Both the position numbers and the translations under genes were made by a program. The notes beneath the pieces are model-generated. The model was not told the origin of the DNA. It worked only from the letters and a program-made list of their open reading frames with translations, and did not search any database. Shown here in pieces: positions 16,152 to 25,575 of a stretch of 41,551 nucleotides of DNA. Every line of letters starts with the position of its first letter. Within the stretch, counting starts at the first letter, position 1. Where the stretch lies: positions 1 to 41,551 of the forward strand of contig URXW01000012.1 of NCBI GenBank assembly GCA_900551995.1. Reading direction: 5' to 3'. The stretch is from an uncultured Eubacteriales bacterium. Its GTDB lineage: Bacteria > Bacillota > Clostridia > Oscillospirales > Oscillospiraceae.

Positions 16152-17255
16152 ATGAAAAAGACACTTGCTATTCTCCTGTCCGCCGTGATGGTGCTGGCTC
16201 TGCTGGCCGGCTGCGGCGACAAGAATAACGACAAGGGCGGCGACGCCGGCAACACCGACGCTTCCACGCTGGACGTGGGTGTGTTCTACTACGATTTTTC
16301 CGATGTGTATATCTCCAGCGTCCGTAACTCCATGAACAGCCAGTTCGAGGCTCTGGGCATCAAGTACACCAACTATGACGGTGGCAGCAACCAGGCCCAG
16401 CAGACTGACCAGATCAACACCGCTATCGCCAACGGCGCGAACCTGCTGATCGTCAACATCGTGGAGACTTCCTCTCCCGACGCCGCGCAGAACGCTGCCG
16501 ACGCCGCCAAGGCTGCCGGTATCCCCATCATCTTCTTCAACCGCGAGGTGGCTGACGAAGTGGTGAACAGCTATGAGAAGTGCGCTTTCGTGGGCACCAA
16601 CGCCCCCGAGGCAGGTCACATGCAGGGTCAGATGATCGGCGAGTATCTGGTTGCCAACTTCGACACCGTTGACCTGAACGGCGACGGCAAGATCTCCTAC
16701 GTGATGTTCAAGGGTCAGGAGGGCAACGCTGAGGCCGAGGCCCGCACCCAGTTCGGCGTCGAGGACGCCAACGCTGTTCTGACCGCTGCCGGTAAGCCCG
16801 AGCTGGTCTACTACAACGCTTCCGCTACCGACAAGTATCTCGTTGACCAGGGCGGCAAGTGGTCCGCACAGGCTGCCAACGACTACATGGCTACCATTCT
16901 GCCCGAGTACTCCGAGGCTAACGGCAACATGGTCGAGCTGATCATCTGCAACAATGACGGCATGGCCGAGGGCGCGGTCTCCGCTCTGCAGGGCGCAGGC
17001 TACAACACCGGCGACGGCAGCAAGACCATCCCCGTGTTCGGCGTGGACGCCACCGATTCCGCCAAGCAGCTCATCAACGAGGGCAAGATGACCGGTACCA
17101 TCAAGCAGGATGCCGAGGGTATGGCCTCCACCATCCTGAACCTGGTCGGCAGCGTCAACGGCGGCGGCAACCTGATGGACAACACCGCTTCCTTCAACGT
17201 GGACGAGGGTGTTGCCAAGATCCGTGTGCCTTACGCTACCTACACCGGCGAGTAA
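16152..17255 (+). CDS. mglB: Galactose/glucose ABC transporter substrate-binding lipoprotein
   Basis: A 367-residue periplasmic-type binding protein for D-galactose and D-glucose, delivering sugar to MglAC. The lipoprotein signal ends in LLAGC (residues 16-20). The mature domain begins VGVFYYDFSDVYISSVRN. ANLLIVNIVETSS and IPIIFFNREV are typical of MglB, as is VDLNGDGKISYVMFKGQ, which matches the calcium-binding loop of MglB. DGMAEGAVSALQGAGY and PVFGVDATDSAKQLI belong to the second lobe. AAGGAGG precedes the ATG. Upstream, 16010-16140 is AT-rich with candidate -10 boxes (GATACAAT at 16080-16087) but no clear -35, and a short inverted repeat GTGAG/CTCAC at 16105-16120 that could be an operator. 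Codon choice suggests high expression. Confidence 0.93.
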   Translation: MKKTLAILLSAVMVLALLAGCGDKNNDKGGDAGNTDASTLDVGVFYYDFSDVYISSVRNSMNSQFEALGIKYTNYDGGSNQAQQTDQINTAIANGANLLIVNIVETSSPDAAQNAADAAKAAGIPIIFFNREVADEVVNSYEKCAFVGTNAPEAGHMQGQMIGEYLVANFDTVDLNGDGKISYVMFKGQEGNAEAEARTQFGVEDANAVLTAAGKPELVYYNASATDKYLVDQGGKWSAQAANDYMATILPEYSEANGNMVELIICNNDGMAEGAVSALQGAGYNTGDGSKTIPVFGVDATDSAKQLINEGKMTGTIKQDAEGMASTILNLVGSVNGGGNLMDNTASFNVDEGVAKIRVPYATYTGE

Positions 17256-17294
17256 GCAGAGAGCTTTCGCCCCAAGGTAAAGCAGCAAGGAAGA

Positions 17295-17386
17295 GCGGGG
17301 CTGTCGAACCGACAGCCCCGCTTTATCACTGACGCGGCTCGGTGGGAGCCGCTTTGAAATGCGGCGGCGCGCTGTGCAGGCGCGCC
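17295..17386 (+). other. Hairpins between mglB and mglA
   Basis: GCGGGGCTGTCG (17295-17306) pairs perfectly with 17310-17321 (loop AAC) and is followed by TTTATC, a weak terminator tail. A second stem pairs GGCGCGC (17366-17372) with 17380-17386. Between a highly expressed binding-protein gene and the membrane-complex genes, this likely causes partial termination or 3'-end protection, lowering mglA/mglC expression relative to mglB. That effect is inferred. Confidence 0.65.
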
Positions 17387-17422
17387 GGATGCGAAAATCA
17401 CGCAGATAGGAGGTAAACGCAT

Positions 17423-18922
17423 ATGGAGCAGCCGGCATTGCTGGAAATGCGGAATATCACGAAGGAATTCCCGGGTGTGAAGGCACTGGATGGCGTTTCG
17501 CTCACTGTCCGTCCCGGCACCGTCCATGCGCTGATGGGCGAGAACGGTGCAGGTAAATCCACGCTGATGAAGTGCCTCTTTGGTATCTATGCCAAGGATA
17601 GCGGCAGCATCTCCCTGGACGGCAGGGATGTGGATTTCAAGAACTCAAGAGAGGCACTGGAAAACGGCGTTGCCATGGTCCATCAGGAGCTGAACCAGGC
17701 GTTGACACGCAGCGTCATGGACAACCTGTGGCTGGGCCGCTACCCCAAGGTGGGCGGCATTATGGTCAGCGAGTCCATTATGCGTAAGCGGACGAAGGAG
17801 ATCTTCGACGAGCTGGACGTCCATGTGGACCCCAAGGTCATCATGTCCACGCTGCCCGTTTCTCAGAGGCAGATGGTGGAGATCGCCAAGGCGGTCAGCT
17901 ACAACGCCAAGGTCATCGTGTTCGATGAGCCGACCTCCTCGCTGACGGAGGCGGAGGTGGAGCACCTCTTCCGGATCATCAATATGCTGAAGGAGCGTGG
18001 CTGCGGTATTATCTACATCAGCCACAAGATGGACGAGATCCTTCGCATCAGTGACGAAGTGACCATCATGCGCGACGGACAGTGGGTCGCCACCCGGAAC
18101 GCCGGTGATCTGACCATGGGGGAGATCATCAAGCTGATGGTGGGGCGCGAGCTGACGAACCGGTTCCCGCCCAAGGACAATGTGCCGGGGGACGTCATCC
18201 TGGAGGTGGAGCACCTGTCCGGCAAGTATACGCGGCTGAAGGACGCCAGCTTCCAGCTTCGCAAGGGCGAGGTGCTGGGCATCGCCGGTCTGGACGGCTC
18301 CGGGCGCACGGAGGTGCTGGAGAACCTGTTCGGCGCAATGACGAGGGAGGGCGGCACCATCCGGCTCCACGGCAAGGAGATCAGGAACAAGTCCCCCCGG
18401 GAGGCCATCAAAAACGGCTTCGCGCTGCTGACGGAGGAACGCCGCGCCACGGGTATTTTCGGTATCCGTGACATCAAGGAGAACACGGTGATCTCCAACA
18501 TCAAGAGCTATCTCAAGGGCGGCATCTGCCTGAGCGAGAAGGAAATGAAGAAGGATACCGACTGGGCCATTCAAGCCATGCACATCAAGACCCCCAGTCA
18601 GTCCACGCAGATACGCTCGCTCTCCGGCGGCAACCAGCAGAAGGTCATTATCGGACGCTGGCTTCTGACCACACCGGAGGTGCTGCTGCTGGACGAGCCC
18701 ACCCGCGGTATCGACGTGGGTGCTAAATACGAAATATACCAGCTGATCCTCGACCTTGCCAGGGACGGGAAGGGTGTCATCATGGTGTCCTCCGAGATGC
18801 CGGAGCTGTTGGGCATTTGCGACCGTATTCTGGTCATGTCCGGCGGTATCCTCGCCGGTGAGGTGGACGCACGGAACACCAATCAGGAGGAGATCCTGAC
18901 GCTGGCGGCTAAATATGTGTAA
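17423..18922 (+). CDS. mglA: Galactose/methyl-galactoside import ATP-binding protein
   Basis: A 499-residue double ABC ATPase that energises sugar import with MglC. The first half has Walker A GENGAGKST, signature LPVSQRQMVEIAKA (the variant usual in sugar ATPases) and Walker B VIVFDEPTSSLTEAE. The second half has the degenerate Walker A GLDGSGRTEVLENLFG, normal for this family, plus SLSGGNQQKVIIGRWL and VLLLDEPTRGIDVGAK. The length is standard. AGGAGG lies about ten bases before the ATG at 17423. It is followed 15 bases later by mglC. Confidence 0.95.
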   Translation: MEQPALLEMRNITKEFPGVKALDGVSLTVRPGTVHALMGENGAGKSTLMKCLFGIYAKDSGSISLDGRDVDFKNSREALENGVAMVHQELNQALTRSVMDNLWLGRYPKVGGIMVSESIMRKRTKEIFDELDVHVDPKVIMSTLPVSQRQMVEIAKAVSYNAKVIVFDEPTSSLTEAEVEHLFRIINMLKERGCGIIYISHKMDEILRISDEVTIMRDGQWVATRNAGDLTMGEIIKLMVGRELTNRFPPKDNVPGDVILEVEHLSGKYTRLKDASFQLRKGEVLGIAGLDGSGRTEVLENLFGAMTREGGTIRLHGKEIRNKSPREAIKNGFALLTEERRATGIFGIRDIKENTVISNIKSYLKGGICLSEKEMKKDTDWAIQAMHIKTPSQSTQIRSLSGGNQQKVIIGRWLLTTPEVLLLDEPTRGIDVGAKYEIYQLILDLARDGKGVIMVSSEMPELLGICDRILVMSGGILAGEVDARNTNQEEILTLAAKYV

Positions 18923-18937
18923 GGAGGAGCGACTACT

Positions 18938-20002
18938 GTGAACAAGGAAACGAAAGTGCAGGAGAAGGAAGCCCGTGTCCGCGAGCCGTGGACAGCCAAG
19001 CGGGTGGGTGACATTGTGCTGAACAATGCCCTGCTGATCATTATGGCGGTGGCGGTCGTTTATATCGCCATCAAGAACCCCAACTTCATCAAGCCTGCAT
19101 CCCTCATCAATATCCTCTCCCAGACGGCGGCGTATCTGCCTGCCGCGCTGGGTATCGCCGGGTGCATCGTGCTGACCGGCACCGACCTGTCCGCAGGACG
19201 CGCCGTGGGTCTGACCGCCTGCATCTCCGCGTCGCTGCTCCAGAATGCGGCGAACACCGCCAACAAGATGTGGCCGGAGATCGGCACACTGCCCATCATC
19301 GTGGTCATTATCCTCGCCATGATCATCGGCGCGGTCATCGGCTGCTTCAACGGCTTCTTTGTGGCGAAGTTCAAGCTGCACCCCTTTATCGTGACGCTGG
19401 GTACCCAGCTGATCCTGTATACCGTGCTGCTGCTGTACGTCCAGATGGGCAACAACAAGGGCATGGCCATCTCCAATCTGGATTCGACCTACACCAGCTT
19501 CGTCAAGGGGAGCCTGTTCAAGATCGGCGGCGTTCCCATTCCCAACTATGTGCTGTTCGCCATCGTGCTGACGGCGGTGATGTGGTTCATCTGGAACAAG
19601 ACCACCTTCGGCAAGAATATGTTTGCCCTGGGCTCCAACGAGGAGGCCGCCCGTGTCTCCGGCGTCAACGTGTTCGCCGTGACCGTGGGTGTGTTCGCGC
19701 TGGCCGGCGCCATGTACGGCTTTACCGGCTTCATCGAGGGCGCGCGTATCGGCTCCAACACCGCCAACACCGGTCTGAACTATGAGCTGGACGCCATCGC
19801 GGCCTGCGTCATCGGCGGCGTATCCTTCGTGGGTGGTATCGGTAAGATCAGAGGTATCGTCATCGGCGTGCTGATGCTGCGGCTGATCTTCGTGGGTCTG
19901 ACCATGGTAGGCGTGGCGCAGGACTTGCAGTACCTTATCAAAGGTGCGATCATCCTGTTCGCCTGCGCGCTGGATATGCGGAAGTACCTTGTGAAAAAAT
20001 GA
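18938..20002 (+). CDS. mglC: Galactose/methyl-galactoside ABC transporter permease
   Basis: A 354-residue membrane protein of the BPD_transp_2 sugar class. Hydrophobic segments start with NALLIIMAVAVVYIAI and continue through the chain. TGTDLSAGRAVGLTACISAS is the conserved sugar-permease segment, and TTFGKNMFALGSNEEAARVSGVNV is the cytoplasmic EAA-type loop that contacts the ATPase. The start is GTG at 18938 with AAGGAGG upstream. It is the last gene of mglBAC, ending before a hairpin at 20011-20041. Confidence 0.94.
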   Translation: MNKETKVQEKEARVREPWTAKRVGDIVLNNALLIIMAVAVVYIAIKNPNFIKPASLINILSQTAAYLPAALGIAGCIVLTGTDLSAGRAVGLTACISASLLQNAANTANKMWPEIGTLPIIVVIILAMIIGAVIGCFNGFFVAKFKLHPFIVTLGTQLILYTVLLLYVQMGNNKGMAISNLDSTYTSFVKGSLFKIGGVPIPNYVLFAIVLTAVMWFIWNKTTFGKNMFALGSNEEAARVSGVNVFAVTVGVFALAGAMYGFTGFIEGARIGSNTANTGLNYELDAIAACVIGGVSFVGGIGKIRGIVIGVLMLRLIFVGLTMVGVAQDLQYLIKGAIILFACALDMRKYLVKK

Positions 20003-20010
20003 TGCAGAAC

Positions 20011-20041
20011 AAAGATGGCACGCATTTTGCGTGCCGTCTTT
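20011..20041 (+). terminator. Probable terminator after mglBAC
   Basis: AAAGATGGCACGCA (20011-20024) pairs with 20028-20041 (14 bp, one wobble, loop TTT). The right arm ends in CTTT and continues GCTTTA, so the T-tail is imperfect. It overlaps the -35 box of the next promoter (20040-20067). Confidence 0.6.
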
Positions 20042-20067
20042 GCTTTATGAGGAAGATATGCTATAAT
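20040..20067 (+). promoter_or_regulatory. Promoter of the sensor/Leloir operon
   Basis: TTGCTT (20040-20045) and perfect TATAAT (20062-20067), 16-base spacer, with a TGC extended -10. It would transcribe the response-regulator gene and, as no later terminator is visible before 30438, probably everything through galM. Confidence 0.7.
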
Positions 20068-20119
20068 AGCGGCAAAAGCCGCGAGGATACCGCATTAAGT
20101 TTGCAAGGGGGTCGAGGGC

Positions 20120-21703
20120 ATGGAGCTGTACCGGGTGCTGCTGGTGGACGACGAGCAGGATATTCGCGAGGGCATCAGCCGGAAAATGGACTGGCTGGGG
20201 CTGGGGTTCTCTCTGGTGGGCGAGGCCGCCAACGGGCAGGACGCGCTGGAGCTGGCGGAGACGCTGCGGCCGGATGTGATCCTCACGGACATCAAGATGC
20301 CGTTCATGGACGGGCTGGAGCTGTGCCGTATTCTGACAGACCGGCTGCCGGCGGCGCGGTTCGTGGTGTTCTCCGGCTTCGATGATTTTGAGTATGCCAA
20401 GCAGGCCATCCAGATGAACGTGGTGGAGTATATCCTCAAGCCCATCAACGCCGACGAGCTGTCCGACGTGCTGCGGCGGCTGAAGGAGCAGCTGGACAGG
20501 GAGCGGGCGGAGCGGCGGAACGTGGAGCGGCTGCGGAGCCGGTACACGGAGAATCTGCCGATTTTGCGGGAGCTGTTCTATGCCAATCTGCTGGACGGGC
20601 GCATTGAGCCGGGGACGGAACGGGAACGGGCGGCGCGGCTGGACATCGAATTGCAGGGCGAGGAATGGGCGGTGGGGCTTGCCTATATCGGCAGCGACAA
20701 CAGCCGGGACGCGCTGTCCACCCTGTCGGTGCAGAAGCTGCTGGAGGAGACGCTGACGGCGGATCGGTGCCGGCTGTCCCTGTACAACGACTGGGTGGCG
20801 TTGGTGGTCAGCCTGACGGGGGATTTTACCATCTATGACCTTATACGGAGGCTGGATCGCAGCTGCACGCTGGCGGCGTCCTATCTGGGGCTGACGCTGA
20901 CGGTGGGCGTGGGTGCGCCGTGCCGGGAGCTGTCCGACCTGGCGCGTTCCGCCGCCGAGGCGCGGACGGCGTTGGAGTACCGCTCTATGGTGGGACGGGG
21001 ACAGGTCATCTATATCGGCGACTTAGAGCCGGACGGCGGGCCGGCGCTCTCCTTCGAGGAGGCGGACGAGCGGGCGTTGACCGCGGCGGTGAAGCTGGGG
21101 AACGACCGGGAGATACGGGACGCGGCGGCGGCTCTGGCGGAGAAGATACGCCGCGCCAATCCCTCCGCAGGGCAGTACAGCCTGTTCCTGATGGAGCTGG
21201 TGACGCATCTGGTGAAGATGACGCGACGCTCCGGCGTCGGCGTGGAGGAGGTATTCGGCGCGGATTTCTCGCTGCCCATGCAGCACTCGGAGCTGCCCGC
21301 GCTGGGAGAGCTGGAGGGCTGGTGCGCGGAGCGGTGCCTGCGGCTGCACACCATGATACGCCGCCGCCAGACGGATTCGGCGGGGCAGACGGTGGAGACT
21401 GCCAAGGAGTATATCCGCCAGCACTACGCCGAGAGCGATCTGTCGGTGGAGAAGCTGTGCGCGTATCTGCATCTCAGCTCCACGTATTTCTCCACGCTGT
21501 TCAAGCGGGAGACGGGCACCAGCTTTACCGCCTACGTGACCACGGTGCGGATGGAGGCGGCGGCGGAGGCCATACGGAGCACGGAGGAGAAAACGTACCT
21601 CATCGCCCAGCGGTGCGGGTATGAGGACCCCAACTATTTCAGCTATGTATTCAAGCGGCATTTCGGCGTGACGCCGACGAAGTACCGCAGTGAGGGCAAG
21701 TGA
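20120..21703 (+). CDS. AraC-type response regulator (YesN-like)
   Basis: A 527-residue DNA-binding response regulator. The receiver domain (1-120) has the acidic pair DDEQD, phospho-acceptor D57 (VILTDIKMPF), VVFSGFDDFEYA and K in YILKPINADE. A middle region of about 300 residues is of unknown fold, as usual in YesN. The C terminus (about 430-527) is an AraC double helix-turn-helix: IRQHYAESDLSVEKLCAYLH, then AQRCGYEDPNYFSYVFKRHF. The ATG at 20120 is preceded by AAGGGGG. It is the first gene of a unit with a matching kinase, two sugar-binding proteins and the Leloir genes, so it likely activates these and perhaps mglBAC in response to galactose. Confidence 0.92.
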   Translation: MELYRVLLVDDEQDIREGISRKMDWLGLGFSLVGEAANGQDALELAETLRPDVILTDIKMPFMDGLELCRILTDRLPAARFVVFSGFDDFEYAKQAIQMNVVEYILKPINADELSDVLRRLKEQLDRERAERRNVERLRSRYTENLPILRELFYANLLDGRIEPGTERERAARLDIELQGEEWAVGLAYIGSDNSRDALSTLSVQKLLEETLTADRCRLSLYNDWVALVVSLTGDFTIYDLIRRLDRSCTLAASYLGLTLTVGVGAPCRELSDLARSAAEARTALEYRSMVGRGQVIYIGDLEPDGGPALSFEEADERALTAAVKLGNDREIRDAAAALAEKIRRANPSAGQYSLFLMELVTHLVKMTRRSGVGVEEVFGADFSLPMQHSELPALGELEGWCAERCLRLHTMIRRRQTDSAGQTVETAKEYIRQHYAESDLSVEKLCAYLHLSSTYFSTLFKRETGTSFTAYVTTVRMEAAAEAIRSTEEKTYLIAQRCGYEDPNYFSYVFKRHFGVTPTKYRSEGK

Positions 21704-21725
21704 CCGATGGAGAGAGGAGTCACCT

Positions 21726-23564
21726 GTGGATAATAGACCTTCCAGGTTCAGAATGTGGTGGAAAAGCCTGTATCACCGTTCCGGCATACAGATGATCCTG
21801 TCCATCGCCTTTACCGCCGTAGCGGTGGTAGGCATGCTGTTTTTAGGGATGGCACTGCTGCTGCGCTTTTCCACCTCCGCCAACGAGATGGCGGCGGAGA
21901 ACAGCCAGCGGGTGATGGCGCAGGTGAACTGGAATCTGGACGGCTATCTGCGGAACATGATGCGGGTATCGGACACGGTGTATTACCGGGTCATTAAAAG
22001 CGCGGACATGGAGCAGAAGGGCACGGCGCGGGAGCTGCACGACGCACTGGAGCTGCTGTACGCCAAGGACAGGGATGTGCTGGTGTCGCTGGCGGTGTTC
22101 GACGAGAACGGCGGACTGCTCTCCGGCACGCCGCTGACGGGGCTGAAGAACAGCGTGACGCCCAGCCGGGAGAGGTGGTTCACCGCCGCCATGGAGCGCA
22201 TTGAGAATCTGCATTTCTCCACGCCCCACGTGCAGAATCTGTTTGAGGACCCCGATTCGCGGTACCACTGGGTGGTATCCCTCAGCCGCTATGTGGAGCT
22301 GACGAGAGGGGGCACCATCCAGAGCGGCGTGCTGCTGGTGGACATGAACTTCAGCGGCATTGAGCAGATCTGCAAGGACGTGTCCTTCTCCAACGGGCAG
22401 GGGTATCTGTACCTCATCGACGGGAGCGGGGAGATCATCTATCACCCCCGGCAGCAGCTGCTGTACGCGGGCTTGCAGGAGGAGAACAATCTGACCGCCG
22501 CCGGGTATGCCGACGGAACCCACACAGAGGTGTTCCAGTCCCAGAAGCGGCAGGTGACGGTGAAAACCGTGGGCTATACCGGGTGGAAGTTAGTGGGCGT
22601 GGTGCCCACGGAGACGCTGCGGGACAATTACAGCCAGCTGCTGCTGTTCGCGCTGTTCGTGGTGTCCTTCTCCATCTTCCTGCTGGTGTTCGTGAACCTG
22701 CGGCTCTCGGAGTGGATCACCGCCCCCATGAAGAAGCTGGACTTGGCGGTGCGGGAGCTGGAGAAGGGGGCGGAGTCCGTGGATTTCAACGTGGACGGCC
22801 CCTATGAGGTGGAGCATCTGAGCCGCAGCGTGCAGTCCATGGTGTCCACCATGCGGCACTTGATGGAGGACATTCTACGGCAGGAGGAGGAGAAGCGGCG
22901 CAGTGAGCTGGACGTGCTGCAATCCCAGATCAACCCGCATTTCCTGTATAACACGCTGGACAGCGTGGTGTGGATGACGGAGAACGGGCGGACGCAGGAG
23001 GCCGTGGTCATGCTGACGGCACTGGCGCGGTTCTTCCGTATCTCCCTGAGCAAAGGGAGCAACATCATCCCCATCGGGGACGAGATCGAGCACGCGAGGA
23101 ACTATCTGACCATCCAGAAGATGCGGTATAAGAACAAGTTCTCCGCCGACATTTACGCCGAGCCGGGGATCGAGAAGCTGTACACCATCAAGCTGATCAT
23201 ACAGCCCATTTTGGAGAACGCCATCTATCACGGCATGGAGTATGCCGACGGGGAGGGCGAGATACACATTCGCGCCTTCCGCGCCGGAGGGGACGTGGTC
23301 ATCGAGGTGGAGGACAACGGCCCCGGTATGTCGGAGGAGGTGGTGGAGCAGCTGCTGAAGCCCAGCGGCGAGGCGAGCGTGCCTAAGGCGAAGGGCTCCG
23401 GCATCGGGTTCCGCAACGTGCACCAGCGGATACAGCTGACCTTCGGCAAGGAGTACGGGCTGACCATCCGCAGTGAGCCGGACAACGGGACGGTGGTGCA
23501 GATACGGCTGCCGGCGTTGGAGGAAGAGGACGCGGGGAGATACCGGAAGGAGGGAGAGCAGTGA
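21726..23564 (+). CDS. Sensor histidine kinase (YesM-like)
   Basis: A 612-residue membrane kinase. TM1 covers about residues 23-46, an extracellular Cache-type domain about 50-300, TM2 about 303-327 and then HAMP. The dimerisation/phosphotransfer segment is QSQINPHFLYNTLDSVVWM with H405, followed by a HATPase_c domain with N box PILENAIYHGMEY, G1 DNGPGM and G2 GSGIGFRNVHQR. This is the HPK7 (YesM/LytS) class that pairs with YesN regulators. The start is GTG at 21726 with GAGAGGAG upstream; an earlier GTG at 21690 in the same frame lies inside the response-regulator gene and lacks a ribosome binding site. It overlaps the next gene by four bases. Confidence 0.92.
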   Translation: MDNRPSRFRMWWKSLYHRSGIQMILSIAFTAVAVVGMLFLGMALLLRFSTSANEMAAENSQRVMAQVNWNLDGYLRNMMRVSDTVYYRVIKSADMEQKGTARELHDALELLYAKDRDVLVSLAVFDENGGLLSGTPLTGLKNSVTPSRERWFTAAMERIENLHFSTPHVQNLFEDPDSRYHWVVSLSRYVELTRGGTIQSGVLLVDMNFSGIEQICKDVSFSNGQGYLYLIDGSGEIIYHPRQQLLYAGLQEENNLTAAGYADGTHTEVFQSQKRQVTVKTVGYTGWKLVGVVPTETLRDNYSQLLLFALFVVSFSIFLLVFVNLRLSEWITAPMKKLDLAVRELEKGAESVDFNVDGPYEVEHLSRSVQSMVSTMRHLMEDILRQEEEKRRSELDVLQSQINPHFLYNTLDSVVWMTENGRTQEAVVMLTALARFFRISLSKGSNIIPIGDEIEHARNYLTIQKMRYKNKFSADIYAEPGIEKLYTIKLIIQPILENAIYHGMEYADGEGEIHIRAFRAGGDVVIEVEDNGPGMSEEVVEQLLKPSGEASVPKAKGSGIGFRNVHQRIQLTFGKEYGLTIRSEPDNGTVVQIRLPALEEEDAGRYRKEGEQ

Positions 23565-24502
23565 GCCGAAAAGCCATATTGCAGCTGGTGCTCCCGCTGA
23601 TCGGGCTGAGCGTGCTGTTCTGCCTGCTGGCCTTTGCCCCCGGAGAGAAGCACAGCCAGCCGCCCCTGCTGGAAATGTCCGTGATCCTGCGGGACGGGGA
23701 CGGCGGCGTATCCACCATGCGGAAGGGCATGGAGCAGGCGGCGGAGGATCTGAACGTGGAGCTGCGGTTCCTGACCCCTGCCGAGGACAACAACGCCGCA
23801 GAGCAGGTGCTGCTGCTGGAGCGGGAGGTGGCGGGCGGCGCGCCCGCCGTGGTGCTGCTGCCGGCGGACAGAGAGCTTTTGAGCGGCGCGGTGTCCGCCG
23901 CCGCGGGAAAGACGACGCTTGTGACGGTGGAGACGGACATGACGGCATGGGGCGCCGCCGCCTCCGTCAGCATGGATCATCATGCCTTGGGCGAGGCGTT
24001 GGGCACGGCGGCACTGCATGGCGTGCCGGCGGGCGGCACGGTGCTGCTGCTGGACAGCCTGCCGGGGGACAACGGCATACGGGAGCGGCTGGAGGCCGCC
24101 AGAGAGGTGCTGGAGCGTGAGGGGCGGCAGGTGCGCGAGTACCAGTGGAGCGGCGACGAGACATTGTTCGCGGACATCCTGCGGATAGAGCGGCCGGGGG
24201 CGGTCATCGCCTTTGAGGCGGCGGCTCTGGCGGAGGTGGCAGAGCTGTCCCGGGGGGAGAATTTCCCGCTGCTGTACGGCTGCGGCTCCACCACGGGCAT
24301 CGCCGCCGCGCTGGAAAAGGGGCGCGTGACGGCGATCGCGGCGGTGAACGTGTTCTCCGCCGGGTATCTGGCGGTGGAGGCGGCGGCGTCGCTGGCGCGG
24401 CACGAGGACTGGACAGGTGCGCCCACCGTGGCGTTTTCCGTGGTGCGGCAGGAGACTATGTACGAGAGCGACAACCAAAAGCTGCTGTTCCCCGTGACAT
24501 GA
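23561..24502 (+). CDS. Membrane-anchored periplasmic-binding-like protein, probable sensor accessory
   Basis: A 313-residue protein with the type I periplasmic-binding fold (RbsB/MglB superfamily). The N terminus has one hydrophobic segment (about 8-27) without a proper lipobox, so it is an uncleaved anchor or ends at AFA. The domain begins LEMSVILRDGDGGVSTMRKGMEQAA. GAPAVVLLPADRELL and LLDSLPGDNGIRERLEAAREVL have the order expected of sugar-binding proteins, but the sequence is diverged and shorter than MglB. The GTG start at 23561 overlaps the kinase stop by four bases (GTGA), which ties its translation to the kinase. Such proteins usually bind a sugar and signal to the kinase's extracellular domain; that role is inferred. 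Confidence 0.75.
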   Translation: MSRKAILQLVLPLIGLSVLFCLLAFAPGEKHSQPPLLEMSVILRDGDGGVSTMRKGMEQAAEDLNVELRFLTPAEDNNAAEQVLLLEREVAGGAPAVVLLPADRELLSGAVSAAAGKTTLVTVETDMTAWGAAASVSMDHHALGEALGTAALHGVPAGGTVLLLDSLPGDNGIRERLEAAREVLEREGRQVREYQWSGDETLFADILRIERPGAVIAFEAAALAEVAELSRGENFPLLYGCGSTTGIAAALEKGRVTAIAAVNVFSAGYLAVEAAASLARHEDWTGAPTVAFSVVRQETMYESDNQKLLFPVT

Positions 24503-24524
24503 GACGGGGAGGAGAGGAGACGGT

Positions 24525-25541
24525 ATGAAGAGGATCGGGTGTCTTTTCGCCGCGCTGTGTCTGGCGGTGACGCTGTGGGGCTGCGGAGAGGCGGAGGGCG
24601 GCCCCACGCTGCGGATCGGGGTGGCACTGTACCAGCAGGAGGACACGTTCATTGAGACGGTCGCCAGAGAGCTGCAGCGGGTGGCGCAGGAGGAGGAGCA
24701 GGCGCGGAACTGGAAGATCAATTTGTATATCACCGACGGCAAGGAGAGCCAGACCACACAGAACGAGCAGGTGGATCGCTTTCTGGAGCGGGGATATGAC
24801 GTGATCTGCGTCAACATCGTGGATCGGACGGCGGCGGCTGTGATCATCGACAAGGCGCAGGCGGCGGGGGTGCCGGTGATCTTCTTCAACCGGGAGCCGG
24901 TGGAGGAGGATCTGCGCCGGTGGAGGCACGCCTATTACGTGGGGCTGCCCGCCGGGGACGCCGGTATTTTGCAGGGGGAGCTGGTGCTGAACGCGTGGGA
25001 GAACCAGCGGGAGAAGCTGGATCGGAACGGCGACGGCGTGATACAGTATGTGATGCTGGAGGGGGAGCCGGGGCACCAGGACGCGCTGCTGCGGACGGAA
25101 TACTGCATTTCCACCATGACAAAGGCGGGGGTCGCCACGGAGAAGCTGGCCAGCGACGCCGCCAACTGGCAGCGGGGACAGGCCGCCATCCGGATGCGGC
25201 AGTGGCTGCGGGAGTTCGGAGAGGACATTGAGGTGGTCTTTGCCAACAACGACGACATGGCGTTGGGGGCTATCGACGCCTGCACGGAGGCGGGGGAGGA
25301 CAAGGACACCATGCCCTTTATCGTGGGTGTGGACGCTACGCCGCCAGCGTTGGAGGCGTTGCGGGAGGGGACGCTGAAGGGCACCGTCCGCAACGACGCC
25401 ACAGGGCTGGCGGAGAGCATTATGGGACTGGCGGTTTCCCTGTCGGCAGGCGGAGAGCCTGCGCGGGAGGTGGAGCTGACGGACGGCAGCTACGTATGGC
25501 TGCGGTATGAGGCGGTCACGGCGGAGACGCTGGAGGACTGA
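24525..25541 (+). CDS. Second MglB-like galactose-binding lipoprotein
   Basis: A 338-residue lipoprotein (signal ending LWGC, residues 17-20) clearly related to MglB. It has IGVALYQQEDTFIETVAREL, YDVICVNIVDRTAAAVII and VPVIFFNREPV. LDRNGDGVIQYVMLEGEPGHQD matches the calcium-binding loop, and the second lobe has VVFANNDDMALGAIDACTEA and FIVGVDATPPALEAL. It is not next to the permease genes but sits between the two-component system and galK, so it may sense galactose for the kinase or supply MglAC with a different affinity. The ATG at 24525 follows GAGGAGAGGAG. Compared with the mglB at 16152 it is GC-richer and uses less biased codons, suggesting lower expression. Confidence 0.88.
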   Translation: MKRIGCLFAALCLAVTLWGCGEAEGGPTLRIGVALYQQEDTFIETVARELQRVAQEEEQARNWKINLYITDGKESQTTQNEQVDRFLERGYDVICVNIVDRTAAAVIIDKAQAAGVPVIFFNREPVEEDLRRWRHAYYVGLPAGDAGILQGELVLNAWENQREKLDRNGDGVIQYVMLEGEPGHQDALLRTEYCISTMTKAGVATEKLASDAANWQRGQAAIRMRQWLREFGEDIEVVFANNDDMALGAIDACTEAGEDKDTMPFIVGVDATPPALEALREGTLKGTVRNDATGLAESIMGLAVSLSAGGEPAREVELTDGSYVWLRYEAVTAETLED

Positions 25542-25575
25542 GACGCCGGGAGACGGCGCATGACGAAAAAAATAA

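Noticed and set aside
17441..18700. Degenerate Walker A in the second half of MglA as a sign of damage
   Set aside because: The GLDGSGRTE form is normal for double-domain sugar ATPases of this family.
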